From assembly GCA_030431355.1 (NCBI GenBank), contig JAUIJG010000345.1:1-5678 (forward strand): DNA of 5,678 nucleotides, given 5' to 3'. Source of the DNA: a bacterium. GTDB lineage: Bacteria > Cyanobacteriota > Vampirovibrionia > Obscuribacterales > Obscuribacteraceae. The translations under genes and the position numbers were made by a program. Below the pieces are notes generated by a model that did no database searches, had not been told where the DNA came from, and saw only the letters and a program-made list of their open reading frames with translations. Shown here in pieces: positions 1 through 5,301 of this stretch (position 1 is the first letter of the stretch; every line of letters starts with the position of its first letter).

Positions 1-622
1 GTTCTGAATCCTTTTCCGGCTCGTTGACCGATGAAAGTATTGTTCCTTCTACCTGAACTTCCGGTTCCAGAACTTTCTTCAGATACTTTTTGTTAGTCTC
101 CCAGAATTTGGGCGTCCGACCGCATATCTCAGTTAACCTGTCTTTCGCGAGACCGACACGATCGCTATCGGCAAAGAATGTGCCTGCCAGTGGAATTCCT
201 ATACCCTTGTATGTGGTGCCTGACTCTTCGCCCACCACATTTCTATAGATTAGCAACCAGGTTTTTATCGCCTCGTTTCTAACGCTTGGGTAGTTCTTAT
301 CGGTTTTTTCCCTTAGTCTAAGAAAGGTTGAAAGTGCATTGCCGTAAGCCGCCCTTGCGTCCAAATCATTTTGATCCGCATTCACCGCTCTTCTACCAAA
401 CTTTATCGCTCTTTCTAAGTCTTCGTTTCTCAACGCCGCCTGGGATTGTAGTAGCAGCATTCTAGACTCACTATCGCTCTTGCCTTGATGCATAGCGTCA
501 TAAGTAGAGATAGGCTTATATGAGCTTGTTGAATCTTTGGCCTGGCAGTCCGCGTTTCCGAGGAGATAGACTGCTGCAAATACTATCGGGGAGAGTGTAG
601 CTGTGATTGATCTGAATGGCAT
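1..622 (-). CDS. Secreted TPR-like protein, C-terminus cut by window edge
   Basis: The frame is open from an ATG at 622 to the left edge, giving 207 codons with no stop, so the C-terminus lies outside the window. The start is supported by AGGA five bases upstream (628-631 on the plus strand) and by the signal peptide that begins there. Residues 1-29 look like a signal peptide: an Arg near the N-terminus, then the hydrophobic stretch SPIVFAAVYLLG, then a likely cut near CQA/KD. The Cys at 26 is preceded by Asp, so it is a poor lipobox. Residues about 54-98 resemble a tetratricopeptide pair, with alternating small and large hydrophobic residues (QAALRNEDLERAIKFGRRAV, then AAYGNAL). A segment rich in aromatic and basic residues follows (PKFWETNKKYLKKVL, 171-185). 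TPR proteins usually mediate protein-protein contacts; the partner here is unknown. It is transcribed divergently from the DUF1223 gene. The reading frame is secure, the TPR call moderate. Confidence 0.8.
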   Translation of the reverse strand, partial: MPFRSITATLSPIVFAAVYLLGNADCQAKDSTSSYKPISTYDAMHQGKSDSESRMLLLQSQAALRNEDLERAIKFGRRAVNADQNDLDARAAYGNALSTFLRLREKTDKNYPSVRNEAIKTWLLIYRNVVGEESGTTYKGIGIPLAGTFFADSDRVGLAKDRLTEICGRTPKFWETNKKYLKKVLEPEVQVEGTILSSVNEPEKDSE

Positions 623-653
623 GGTGTTCCTGACCTTTCTCTGTGATTTTGAG

Positions 654-720
654 AACTTGATATTCTAGCCTATCGGACTACTATCTGTCTGATTCATGAA
701 CGCTGTGTGAATATCAAGTT
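654..720. repeat. 12-bp perfect inverted repeat in the divergent intergenic region
   Basis: AACTTGATATTC at 654-665 and GAATATCAAGTT at 709-720 are perfect reverse complements separated by 43 bp. Allowing one bulged A, the match extends to 651-665 against 709-724 (15 and 16 bases). The arm centres are 55 bp apart. The arms are not themselves palindromic. The left arm overlaps the candidate -10 of the TPR-like gene. The rest of the 623-849 gap shows only a weak plus-strand TATTAT (760-765) without a well-spaced -35, plus the ribosome-binding site of the DUF1223 gene. The repeat could be a paired operator, the stem of an RNA hairpin, or the remnant ends of a small element; I see no target-site duplication. 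Confidence 0.6.
662..691 (-). promoter_or_regulatory. Candidate sigma-70-type promoter of the secreted TPR-like gene
   Basis: Read on the minus strand, CAGACA (686-691) and TAGAAT (662-667) are separated by 18 bp. They match the -35 and -10 consensus hexamers at 4/6 and 5/6. Transcription would start near 655, leaving a leader of about 33 nt with the AGGA site near its end. The -10 hexamer overlaps the left arm of the inverted repeat at 654-665, so a protein bound to that arm could block it. The call rests on consensus matching alone. Confidence 0.35.
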
Positions 721-849
721 TCTCTCAGAAATTGATAGACTGGTTCATTGGCTCTTTTCTATTATTTCTTGTGTTTGGAGTACGATCACAACAAACTTGC
801 GTAGATTTCCAATGCCGTGCGGGCATAACAGCAGGTTTCAGGGAGGCTC

Positions 850-1608
850 ATGGGTAGATTCATTATTTTGTTGAGCATCGGGATTGTTTTCTCGCTGGTG
901 ATTAGCCTGAGCTTGACTCAGCCAGCGCAAGCAGAGCCTGTTCTGCTTGAATTGTTTACTTCGGAAGGATGTTCAAGTTGTCCACCGGCAGAGCGGTTGG
1001 TCGGCTCTCTAGCAAAAGAGAGAGCCGGTGAGCTTGTTCTGATTTCGGAGCATGTTGATTATTGGAATAGGCTGGGATGGCCGGACCCATACGCATCAAA
1101 GAGTAATACCAACAGGCAGTATTCGTACTCCAGATCTCTGGGAAGATCGGGAGTCTATACCCCCCAGGTTGTTGTGGATGGGCATCTGGAGGCAGTCGGC
1201 AATAATAGAGCTGCCCTTGAAGAGGTTATCGCCAGGGCGAGGAAGTCTAAGAAGGGTAGTATTTCCCTGAGCAAAGCGGGAAGCCAAAATGATGGCAGTA
1301 TCAACCTTTCTCTCTCCGTATCAAATTTACCGGAGTCTATAGAAAGCGAGGGACAAAGGTTGTTTGCTGCGGTGGTATTAAATGAAGTGACCACTAAAGT
1401 TATGCGAGGTGAAAACGCCAATAGGGTTCTAACTCATTGTTCTGTGCTGACCAAGCTTGTTGATCTCGGCCCGGTTAATGGAGGTACAAAGTCTCCGGTG
1501 AAATTTCGACTGAAGGTCATGAACAAGGCGCGCAAGTCGGTTGTTTTCTTCGTTCAAGGAGAGAAGAGTAAGAGAATTTATGCCGTATTGAGATCGCGGA
1601 AGGTTTGA
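850..1608 (+). CDS. Secreted DUF1223 thioredoxin-like protein
   Basis: This 252-residue protein is of usual size for the DUF1223 family (Pfam PF06764), a thioredoxin-fold group of exported proteins whose exact substrates are mostly unknown. Residues 1-28 form a signal peptide with a hydrophobic core (FIILLSIGIVFSLVISLSL) and an AQA/EP cut site. The mature protein opens with the family hallmark LLELFTSEGCSSCPPAERL, which carries the CxxC pair C41/C44 in the thioredoxin active-site position. The conserved HVDYWNRLGW (68-77), the YASKSNTNRQ region and GVYTPQVVVDG (101-111) follow. The C-terminal half is beta-rich. A third cysteine lies at 197. GGGAGG at 841-846, three bases before the ATG, is a strong but closely spaced ribosome-binding site, and the signal peptide confirms the start. 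The last 31 bp overlap the 3' end of the convergent kinase gene. A role in periplasmic or extracytoplasmic thiol redox is inferred from the CxxC motif. Confidence 0.92.
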   Translation: MGRFIILLSIGIVFSLVISLSLTQPAQAEPVLLELFTSEGCSSCPPAERLVGSLAKERAGELVLISEHVDYWNRLGWPDPYASKSNTNRQYSYSRSLGRSGVYTPQVVVDGHLEAVGNNRAALEEVIARARKSKKGSISLSKAGSQNDGSINLSLSVSNLPESIESEGQRLFAAVVLNEVTTKVMRGENANRVLTHCSVLTKLVDLGPVNGGTKSPVKFRLKVMNKARKSVVFFVQGEKSKRIYAVLRSRKV

Positions 1609-2690
1609 GTTGCCGGAACAGAAAACCAAAATTCACTGCCTTCTCCGATTTTACTTCGGACGCCGATGCTTCCGCCGTGAGCTTCCACAATCGCTTTGCA
1701 GATGGCTAGACCCAAGCCAGTTCCGACATTTTTCTTGTCTTCCACTTGCTGAAACCTGTTGAAGATTGAGTCTTGTTTGTCTTCAGGAATTCCCGGACCC
1801 TTGTCTTTGATCAATACTACTAAGGCATCTTTTAAATCTTGGACCTGAACAGAAATCGTAGTAGTCTCCGGAGCAAACTTTATCGAGTTGGTGAGAATAT
1901 TTACCACTACTCTTCTGATCTGGTCCGGATCACAAACCGCAGTGAATTCGCCTAAACTAGATTCTATGCTTAGATCTTTCGAATCGCAGAGTTCGAAAAC
2001 ATCGTCTATGGCACCATCTACAATGGCTGAAAAAGAGCACTCCGTTTTCTCCAGTTTAAACAGTCCTTCTTCCATCTTTTCCAGATCCAGCAGCTCAGTA
2101 ATCATTTTGATCAACCGCTCCGTGTTTCGTTTAGCTGCCGATACCCTTTGTTCGCCGTCCCTTTCTAGTACTCCGAAATCACCGTCTTCAAGCATGGTTA
2201 GTAGAATCTGCAAGGAAGAGATAGGAGAACGCAGATCGTGGCTGAGCATGTTCACGAAATCTCTTTTAAGCTGCTCTAGTTTGTGCTTTTCAGTGGTATC
2301 AATGATATGCACGAAAAATTTTGGCTCATTCTTGATGCGAGCGCTGTTAATAGAAAGGTTTAGATATCTTGGTTTGCCTGATTTTGTATGGGTCAAAATC
2401 TCTTCATTCGGTTGAAGCTCTGTTATGGAAGCGACCCTGGGAAACAAAAGTTTGTAGTCGGAGCCTGACAGTTCACCGGTTGAGTATTCGAAAATCTCAA
2501 CAACTCTATTGTTCACAGCTTCAATTTTGAATTCTTGATTTAATACAACCAATCCTAGAGGTAGCCTCGAGACCAGGGTCCTCATGGTGGTTTCACTCTC
2601 GAGCAAGGACTTCTCCAAATTCCTCAGGGCAACCTTTTGTTGCTCGATTACTCGATTTAGCTTTTCAGTTGAGTCAGAATTTTCGACCAT
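1578..2690 (-). CDS. Soluble PAS-domain sensor histidine kinase
   Basis: A 370-residue kinase that would autophosphorylate on histidine and pass the phosphate to the response regulator encoded just upstream. Domains in order: an N-terminal coiled coil (about 5-38); a PAS domain (about 38-135, starting MRTLVSRLPLGLVVLNQEF); a HisKA dimerisation domain with the H-box FVNMLSHDLRSP and phosphoacceptor H151; and a HATPase domain with an N-box (N264, N268), a G1 box DKGPG (296-300), an F-box FNRFQQ (310-315) and a G2 box GTGLGLAI (323-330). No transmembrane segment or signal peptide is present, so it should act in the cytoplasm and sense an internal cue through PAS; the ligand is unknown. The start lies 15 nt after the regulator's stop, in the same frame, and has only a weak AAAAAGA as ribosome-binding site, which suggests translational coupling. 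The ten residues after the usual C-terminal FWFSVP are encoded over the end of the DUF1223 gene. Confidence 0.95.
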   Translation of the reverse strand: MVENSDSTEKLNRVIEQQKVALRNLEKSLLESETTMRTLVSRLPLGLVVLNQEFKIEAVNNRVVEIFEYSTGELSGSDYKLLFPRVASITELQPNEEILTHTKSGKPRYLNLSINSARIKNEPKFFVHIIDTTEKHKLEQLKRDFVNMLSHDLRSPISSLQILLTMLEDGDFGVLERDGEQRVSAAKRNTERLIKMITELLDLEKMEEGLFKLEKTECSFSAIVDGAIDDVFELCDSKDLSIESSLGEFTAVCDPDQIRRVVVNILTNSIKFAPETTTISVQVQDLKDALVVLIKDKGPGIPEDKQDSIFNRFQQVEDKKNVGTGLGLAICKAIVEAHGGSIGVRSKIGEGSEFWFSVPATQTFRDLNTA

Positions 2691-2705
2691 AATGCAATTG
2701 TCTTT

Positions 2706-3389
2706 TTAGTCCAGGGTTTTACTATCAAGATAGTACCCCAGTCCTCTCATTGTTTTAATTACCTGTTTTCCTGAATCTGCCGATAGCTTCTTCCTTAGCT
2801 TGTTTATGTGAACTCTGACCACGTCGGTGGAGGATTCAGACTCTGAAGACCAGACTCTATCCATGAGAACTTGTGATGTAAAATGCTCGTCCGGATGCCT
2901 CATGAAGAAAGCTAAAAGGGAAAATTCTATGGGAGCAAGGTCGATCTCTTGTCCACTAAGAGTTGCTTTTATATATTTGGTATCTAGCTCAAGATTCCCC
3001 ACAGAGACTTTGCTTCCTTTCACTTCTTTCGGTCTTCGAAGAATTGCTCTGACTCTGGCCGCCAACTCTCTGACATCGTAAGGTTTGGTCATGTAGTCAT
3101 CGGCGCCGCAATCCAAGCCTTCTTCTTTGTCAGTTATCTCCGACCTTCCTGTTAGGAATATGACAGGCGTTTGCCCACCATCAGAGCGATATTGTCTGAG
3201 CACCGACAGTCCAGTATCATCAGGCAATCCGATATCCAGAATTATGACATCGTAGTTATACGTTGCCAGTCTAAACTTCGCATCACCGGCAGTGGAGACT
3301 ACTTCAGTAACATGGTTCTGATTCTTCAAAAATTGACTCAGGCTATCTGCCAGTTCTTTTTCATCTTCTACAATTAGAATTCTAGACAT
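2706..3389 (-). CDS. OmpR/PhoB-family response regulator
   Basis: A 227-residue DNA-binding regulator of normal length for the family. The receiver domain (1-118) has the acidic pocket E8/D9, phosphoacceptor D52 in VIILDIGLPD, the switch threonine T80 in FLTGR, and K102 in MTKPYD, so all catalytic residues are present. The winged-helix effector domain (about 126-222) includes the motif LAPIEFSLLAFFMRHP, the recognition helix region DVVRVHINKLRKKL, and the wing TMRGLGYYLD. Phosphorylation by the kinase encoded 15 nt downstream should promote dimerisation and binding to direct-repeat DNA sites. The ATG at 3389 follows AGGA with a four-base spacer. The 80-bp gap upstream holds a candidate extended -10 promoter, so the pair may be transcribed independently of the gene upstream. 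The sequence does not allow assignment to a named regulator such as PhoB or RpaB. Confidence 0.95.
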   Translation of the reverse strand: MSRILIVEDEKELADSLSQFLKNQNHVTEVVSTAGDAKFRLATYNYDVIILDIGLPDDTGLSVLRQYRSDGGQTPVIFLTGRSEITDKEEGLDCGADDYMTKPYDVRELAARVRAILRRPKEVKGSKVSVGNLELDTKYIKATLSGQEIDLAPIEFSLLAFFMRHPDEHFTSQVLMDRVWSSESESSTDVVRVHINKLRKKLSADSGKQVIKTMRGLGYYLDSKTLD

Positions 3390-3433
3390 TTGATCCTGAA
3401 TCTCAATTCTCTGTCTGTATGCTATGAAGCCAT

Positions 3434-3442
3434 ATACTAGCA
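3434..3442 (-). promoter_or_regulatory. Candidate extended -10 promoter for the two-component operon
   Basis: TGCTAGTAT on the minus strand fits the extended -10 form TGnTATAAT, with the hexamer TAGTAT at 3434-3439. No good -35 hexamer lies 16-18 bp upstream, which extended -10 promoters tolerate. The predicted start near 3427 would give a leader of about 38 nt ending in the AGGA site of the response regulator. Short motifs like this occur by chance, so the call is tentative. Confidence 0.35.
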
Positions 3443-3469
3443 GAGTGAATCAAGGTTAGACCTATAATT

Positions 3470-4288
3470 TTACTTCTCCCAGGGAGCGTCGGCAGGAACT
3501 CCATGCCTGATTCTATCCCTGGAGTGAAGGTAGAGTATCTGCAGCCTGTCGGCAGAATAATCCAGGGGTTGTGGTTCACCGTAGGCTGTATCTAGAAGCT
3601 CCTGACCTCTTTCTTCGCCATAAGCGCTCACTATTGTATTTTCTACCTTTTCTCTATCCCCTTCTGAGAGATTTCCTGCTCTCAGCCCTTTTATGAATGC
3701 AACGCTCTCTTGCGGGAGGGTTTCTCCATTGGCGGACAGTATTTGGCGAGCATCATTGTATTTCCTGTTGAGCTGCAATCCCGTCCACTGTTCCTGGTTG
3801 AGAATTGTAGGGGCTTCTGCTTTTTTTATTAGCTGTTGCCCGCGTTCCTCACCGAAAGCTCTGTATATAGTATCATCCACTGCTCTTCTCTCCTCACCGC
3901 TTAGTGAGTCGAATGGGTTCTCTTCTCCGTTCACTTCGAGAAGACCGTTGTGGAGTTGACGAATTGAATCACTATCAAGATTGTCCGGATTACTCAACAG
4001 TTCAACTGGATCTTCGGTATCTCTATTGAGAACCGAATCGTTGAATCCTTTTACTGGCTTCTTCTCTGCGACCTGCTTTTCTTGGCTGCTTACCGCAGCT
4101 ATCGTGGATTCAGAGTCTTTGGTGATCTCTAAAGATGGCAGTGTGCTGACATTGCTATCGTTTGTTCGTCTTAGATTTCGAATATCCTCCAGATCTAAGT
4201 TGCCTGTGGCAGTTTCGAAACTACTTGTGGTGCTTCTATCGACGATAGGTGTTCTGGATTCCGGAGTTGTGTCTAATTCTGCTTCCAT
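3470..4288 (-). CDS. Hypothetical protein with disordered N-terminus and internal duplication
   Basis: I do not recognise this 272-residue protein. The ATG at 4288 is supported by GGGAGA about nine bases upstream. There is no signal peptide or membrane segment, so it is probably cytoplasmic. Residues 1-105 are rich in Ser, Thr, Asp and Glu and look disordered. The rest is charged and helical, and holds two copies of a 28-residue unit, at 130-157 and 208-235. They share 14 of 28 identical positions, with the core GEERGQ and a preceding TI...A. Both copies are preceded by a related NGE-containing helix (N120-E122 and N187-E189), with about 11 extra residues in the second. The C-terminus LYLHSRDRIRHGVPADAPWEK is basic and then tryptophan-containing. 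It lies between the KPGD-repeat gene and the two-component operon on the same strand, but gaps of 229 bp and 80 bp on either side make a shared transcript uncertain. Function unknown. Confidence 0.8.
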   Translation of the reverse strand: MEAELDTTPESRTPIVDRSTTSSFETATGNLDLEDIRNLRRTNDSNVSTLPSLEITKDSESTIAAVSSQEKQVAEKKPVKGFNDSVLNRDTEDPVELLSNPDNLDSDSIRQLHNGLLEVNGEENPFDSLSGEERRAVDDTIYRAFGEERGQQLIKKAEAPTILNQEQWTGLQLNRKYNDARQILSANGETLPQESVAFIKGLRAGNLSEGDREKVENTIVSAYGEERGQELLDTAYGEPQPLDYSADRLQILYLHSRDRIRHGVPADAPWEK

Positions 4289-4308
4289 TGTAGGATCTCT
4301 CCCTGGTT

Positions 4309-4317
4309 AAAAAAAAA
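4309..4317 (-). other. T9 homopolymer tract in the leader of the 272-residue protein gene
   Basis: Nine consecutive A on the plus strand (T on the minus strand) lie 20 bases before the ATG at 4288 and just upstream of the GGGAGA ribosome-binding site. No stem directly abuts the tract on the minus strand: the nearest, at 4350-4384, ends 32 bases before it. It is therefore not a standard intrinsic terminator. Runs of this length are prone to slippage during replication and transcription. Confidence 0.5.
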
Positions 4318-4349
4318 GATGTGACTTGGCATTTACGGAATTTGGAGGA

Positions 4350-4384
4350 CTCTCTATCAGCAGTTTTCACCATATGGTAGAGAG
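4350..4384 (-). other. Stem-loop with 7-bp stem in intergenic leader
   Basis: CTCTCTA (4350-4356) pairs with TAGAGAG (4378-4384) around a 21-base loop. The loop contains nearly all of the perfect 10-bp palindrome ACCATATGGT (4369-4378), which could form a competing structure. It lies between the larger hairpin at 4400-4446 and the T9 tract. A stem this short could arise by chance. Confidence 0.3.
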
Positions 4385-4399
4385 AGAGATTGAACCATT

Positions 4400-4446
4400 G
4401 ATCTTGAAGCAGCTGAAGGAGATTGTTTTCAGCCATCTTCAAGATC
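4400..4446 (-). other. Long two-part hairpin between the KPGD-repeat and duplication-protein genes
   Basis: GATCTTGAAG (4400-4409) and CTTCAAGATC (4437-4446) form a perfect 10-bp outer stem. Inside it, GCTGAA (4412-4417) pairs with TTCAGC (4428-4433) around a 10-base loop, separated from the outer stem by a 2-by-3 internal loop. That is 16 pairs in all. On the minus strand no U-tract follows, so it is not a standard terminator for the KPGD gene; on the plus strand only four T follow. The flanking 4289-4517 gap holds no convincing gene. It could be an mRNA-processing or stability element, a leader structure, or a small RNA. Confidence 0.5.
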
Positions 4447-4517
4447 TTTTGGTCCCTCTACTTCATCAGATCTTTGGGTCAAGAGCCAATGAAGCCTTCC
4501 CTTGGAGTTAAATCCGC

Positions 4518-5207
4518 CTATTTGCCTCTGCGTAGTTCAGAGTCATCGAATACTCGACCTTTTTCAGGCTCTTTGCTGTCTTCTTTCCAGAGTATTGCTC
4601 CTTCCGGAGTTTTTTCAAGTCTGCCTGCCGGGTGATTTGTTCTGTTCTCTTCGCTGCCGGGCTTGAGTTCATCCTTGACGGTCTCAGCGCCAGGCTTTTC
4701 CTCGACGTTTTGTGGGAACTTACCATCTTCTTTTATTATCGGTTTGACTGATTCTGTAGCGTTCTCAGGCTTGTCTCCCGGCTTGAAGTCCATCGGCTTG
4801 TCTCCGGGTTTAACGTCTAATGGATGTTTGTCACCGGGTTTGGGACCATGGGGTAGTTCATCTCCGGGTTTAACGTCCATAGTGGGTTTGTCACCAGGTT
4901 TGACGTCTAAGGTGGGTTTGTCACCCGGCTTGATTCCAGGCTTAGTAATCCCTTCTGTATCAAGCGGCTTTAGTCCATTAAACTGTCCGTCAACGGGTTT
5001 GCCGGGCTTTTTACCCGCGTCATCTACTAATTCAAGTTCCGGCAGACTGGCACCCAGCTTCCCGCCGGCATCTTTTTGGCTATCCTTTATAATTGATTGG
5101 AAGTCTCCTGGTTTCAGAGAATCGAATACTTGATTTGAGACTTCTTTTATTGCATTGCCTTCAGTGGGTTTGAATTGTTCTTTTGCAACTTGGTTTTCTA
5201 CATTCAT
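4518..5207 (-). CDS. Disordered protein with KPGD decapeptide repeats
   Basis: An unrecognised 229-residue protein that is hydrophilic throughout and rich in Lys, Pro, Gly, Asp and Glu. The ATG at 5207 has a strong AAGGAG eight bases upstream (5216-5221). Residues 1-65 may contain short helices (EVSNQVFDSLKPGDFQSIIKD). Six KPGD units start at 93, 103, 113, 123, 133 and 142, so the period is ten residues except for a final nine-residue step; a further KPGD lies at 32-35 and bare KPG at 67, 171 and 182. The C-terminus (about 192-222) is less repetitive (HPAGRLEKTPEGAILWKED). There is no signal peptide, membrane segment or LPXTG-type anchor, so a wall-spanning role like that of similar Lys-Pro-Gly repeats in surface proteins is not supported. 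A flexible cytoplasmic linker or binding scaffold is the most that can be inferred. It starts 94 bp after the interrupted Clp_N-like gene. Confidence 0.82.
   Translation of the reverse strand: MNVENQVAKEQFKPTEGNAIKEVSNQVFDSLKPGDFQSIIKDSQKDAGGKLGASLPELELVDDAGKKPGKPVDGQFNGLKPLDTEGITKPGIKPGDKPTLDVKPGDKPTMDVKPGDELPHGPKPGDKHPLDVKPGDKPMDFKPGDKPENATESVKPIIKEDGKFPQNVEEKPGAETVKDELKPGSEENRTNHPAGRLEKTPEGAILWKEDSKEPEKGRVFDDSELRRGK
4767..4931 (-). repeat. Imperfect 30-bp tandem repeats encoding KPGD units
   Basis: This stretch codes for six consecutive KPGD-type units, with consensus KPGDKPxxDV. The 30-bp DNA period is clear in the first five units and 27 bp at the last step. The third unit is divergent (KPGDELPHGP). 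Synonymous changes at Pro, Gly and Asp codons differ between units (for example GGT/GGA and GAC/GAT), so the array is not a very recent duplication. Arrays of this kind can change length in whole-codon steps. Confidence 0.85.
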
Positions 5208-5278
5208 GATAGTAACTCCTTGGACGGAAAGTGGTTGCCGCTGTTGGGCAGGTCTTCGATGATTTGTATGCTATTGCT

Positions 5279-5295
5279 TGAACGTTAACTGAACG
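5279..5295 (-). promoter_or_regulatory. Direct repeat with 11-bp period, possible OmpR-family site
   Basis: On the minus strand CGTTCA occurs twice, 11 bp apart, with GTTAA between (TGAACG at 5279-5284 and 5290-5295 on the plus strand). Tandem half-sites at 11-bp spacing are the usual target geometry of OmpR/PhoB-type regulators such as the one encoded at 2706-3389. The site lies 72 bp upstream of the KPGD gene start and just past the stop of the Clp_N-like gene. Weak -10-like hexamers (TAGCAT, TACAAA) follow it. No second copy of the pair was noticed elsewhere in the window. Confidence 0.3.
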
Positions 5296-5301
5296 CAAAC
5301 A

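Noticed and set aside
542..547. Lipoprotein signal at Cys26 of the TPR-like protein
   Set aside because: The residues before the cysteine are Asn-Ala-Asp. Asp at -1 does not fit the lipobox, so an ordinary signal peptide is more likely.
732..765. TTGATA and TATTAT as a plus-strand promoter for the DUF1223 gene
   Set aside because: The hexamers are 22 bp apart, too far for a standard sigma-70 promoter, and no better -35 lies at 16-18 bp.
812..826. ATGCC-GTGCG-GGCAT mini-hairpin upstream of the DUF1223 ribosome-binding site
   Set aside because: The stem is only five base pairs and does not include the ribosome-binding site, so it could easily be chance.
1888..2415. 175-codon plus-strand open frame
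   Set aside because: It lies wholly antisense to the histidine kinase, whose conserved motifs are unambiguous. Its Ser-rich sequence is typical of a shadow frame.
4236..4436. Small minus-strand leader ORF running through T9 into the start of the 272-residue protein gene
   Set aside because: There is no good Shine-Dalgarno before its ATG at 4436. Slippage at T9 into the downstream gene's frame would meet a TAA formed at the end of the tract, so it cannot fuse with that gene.
4767..4931. CRISPR-like regular 30-bp repeats
   Set aside because: The units are contiguous, have no unique spacers, vary mainly at synonymous positions and encode a continuous peptide repeat.
4663..5133. 156-codon plus-strand open frame rich in Ser, Pro and Gly
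   Set aside because: It is the antisense of the KPGD repeat array. Its repetitive SPGL composition is a direct by-product of the real minus-strand repeats, and the minus-strand frame has the strong AAGGAG and sensible composition.
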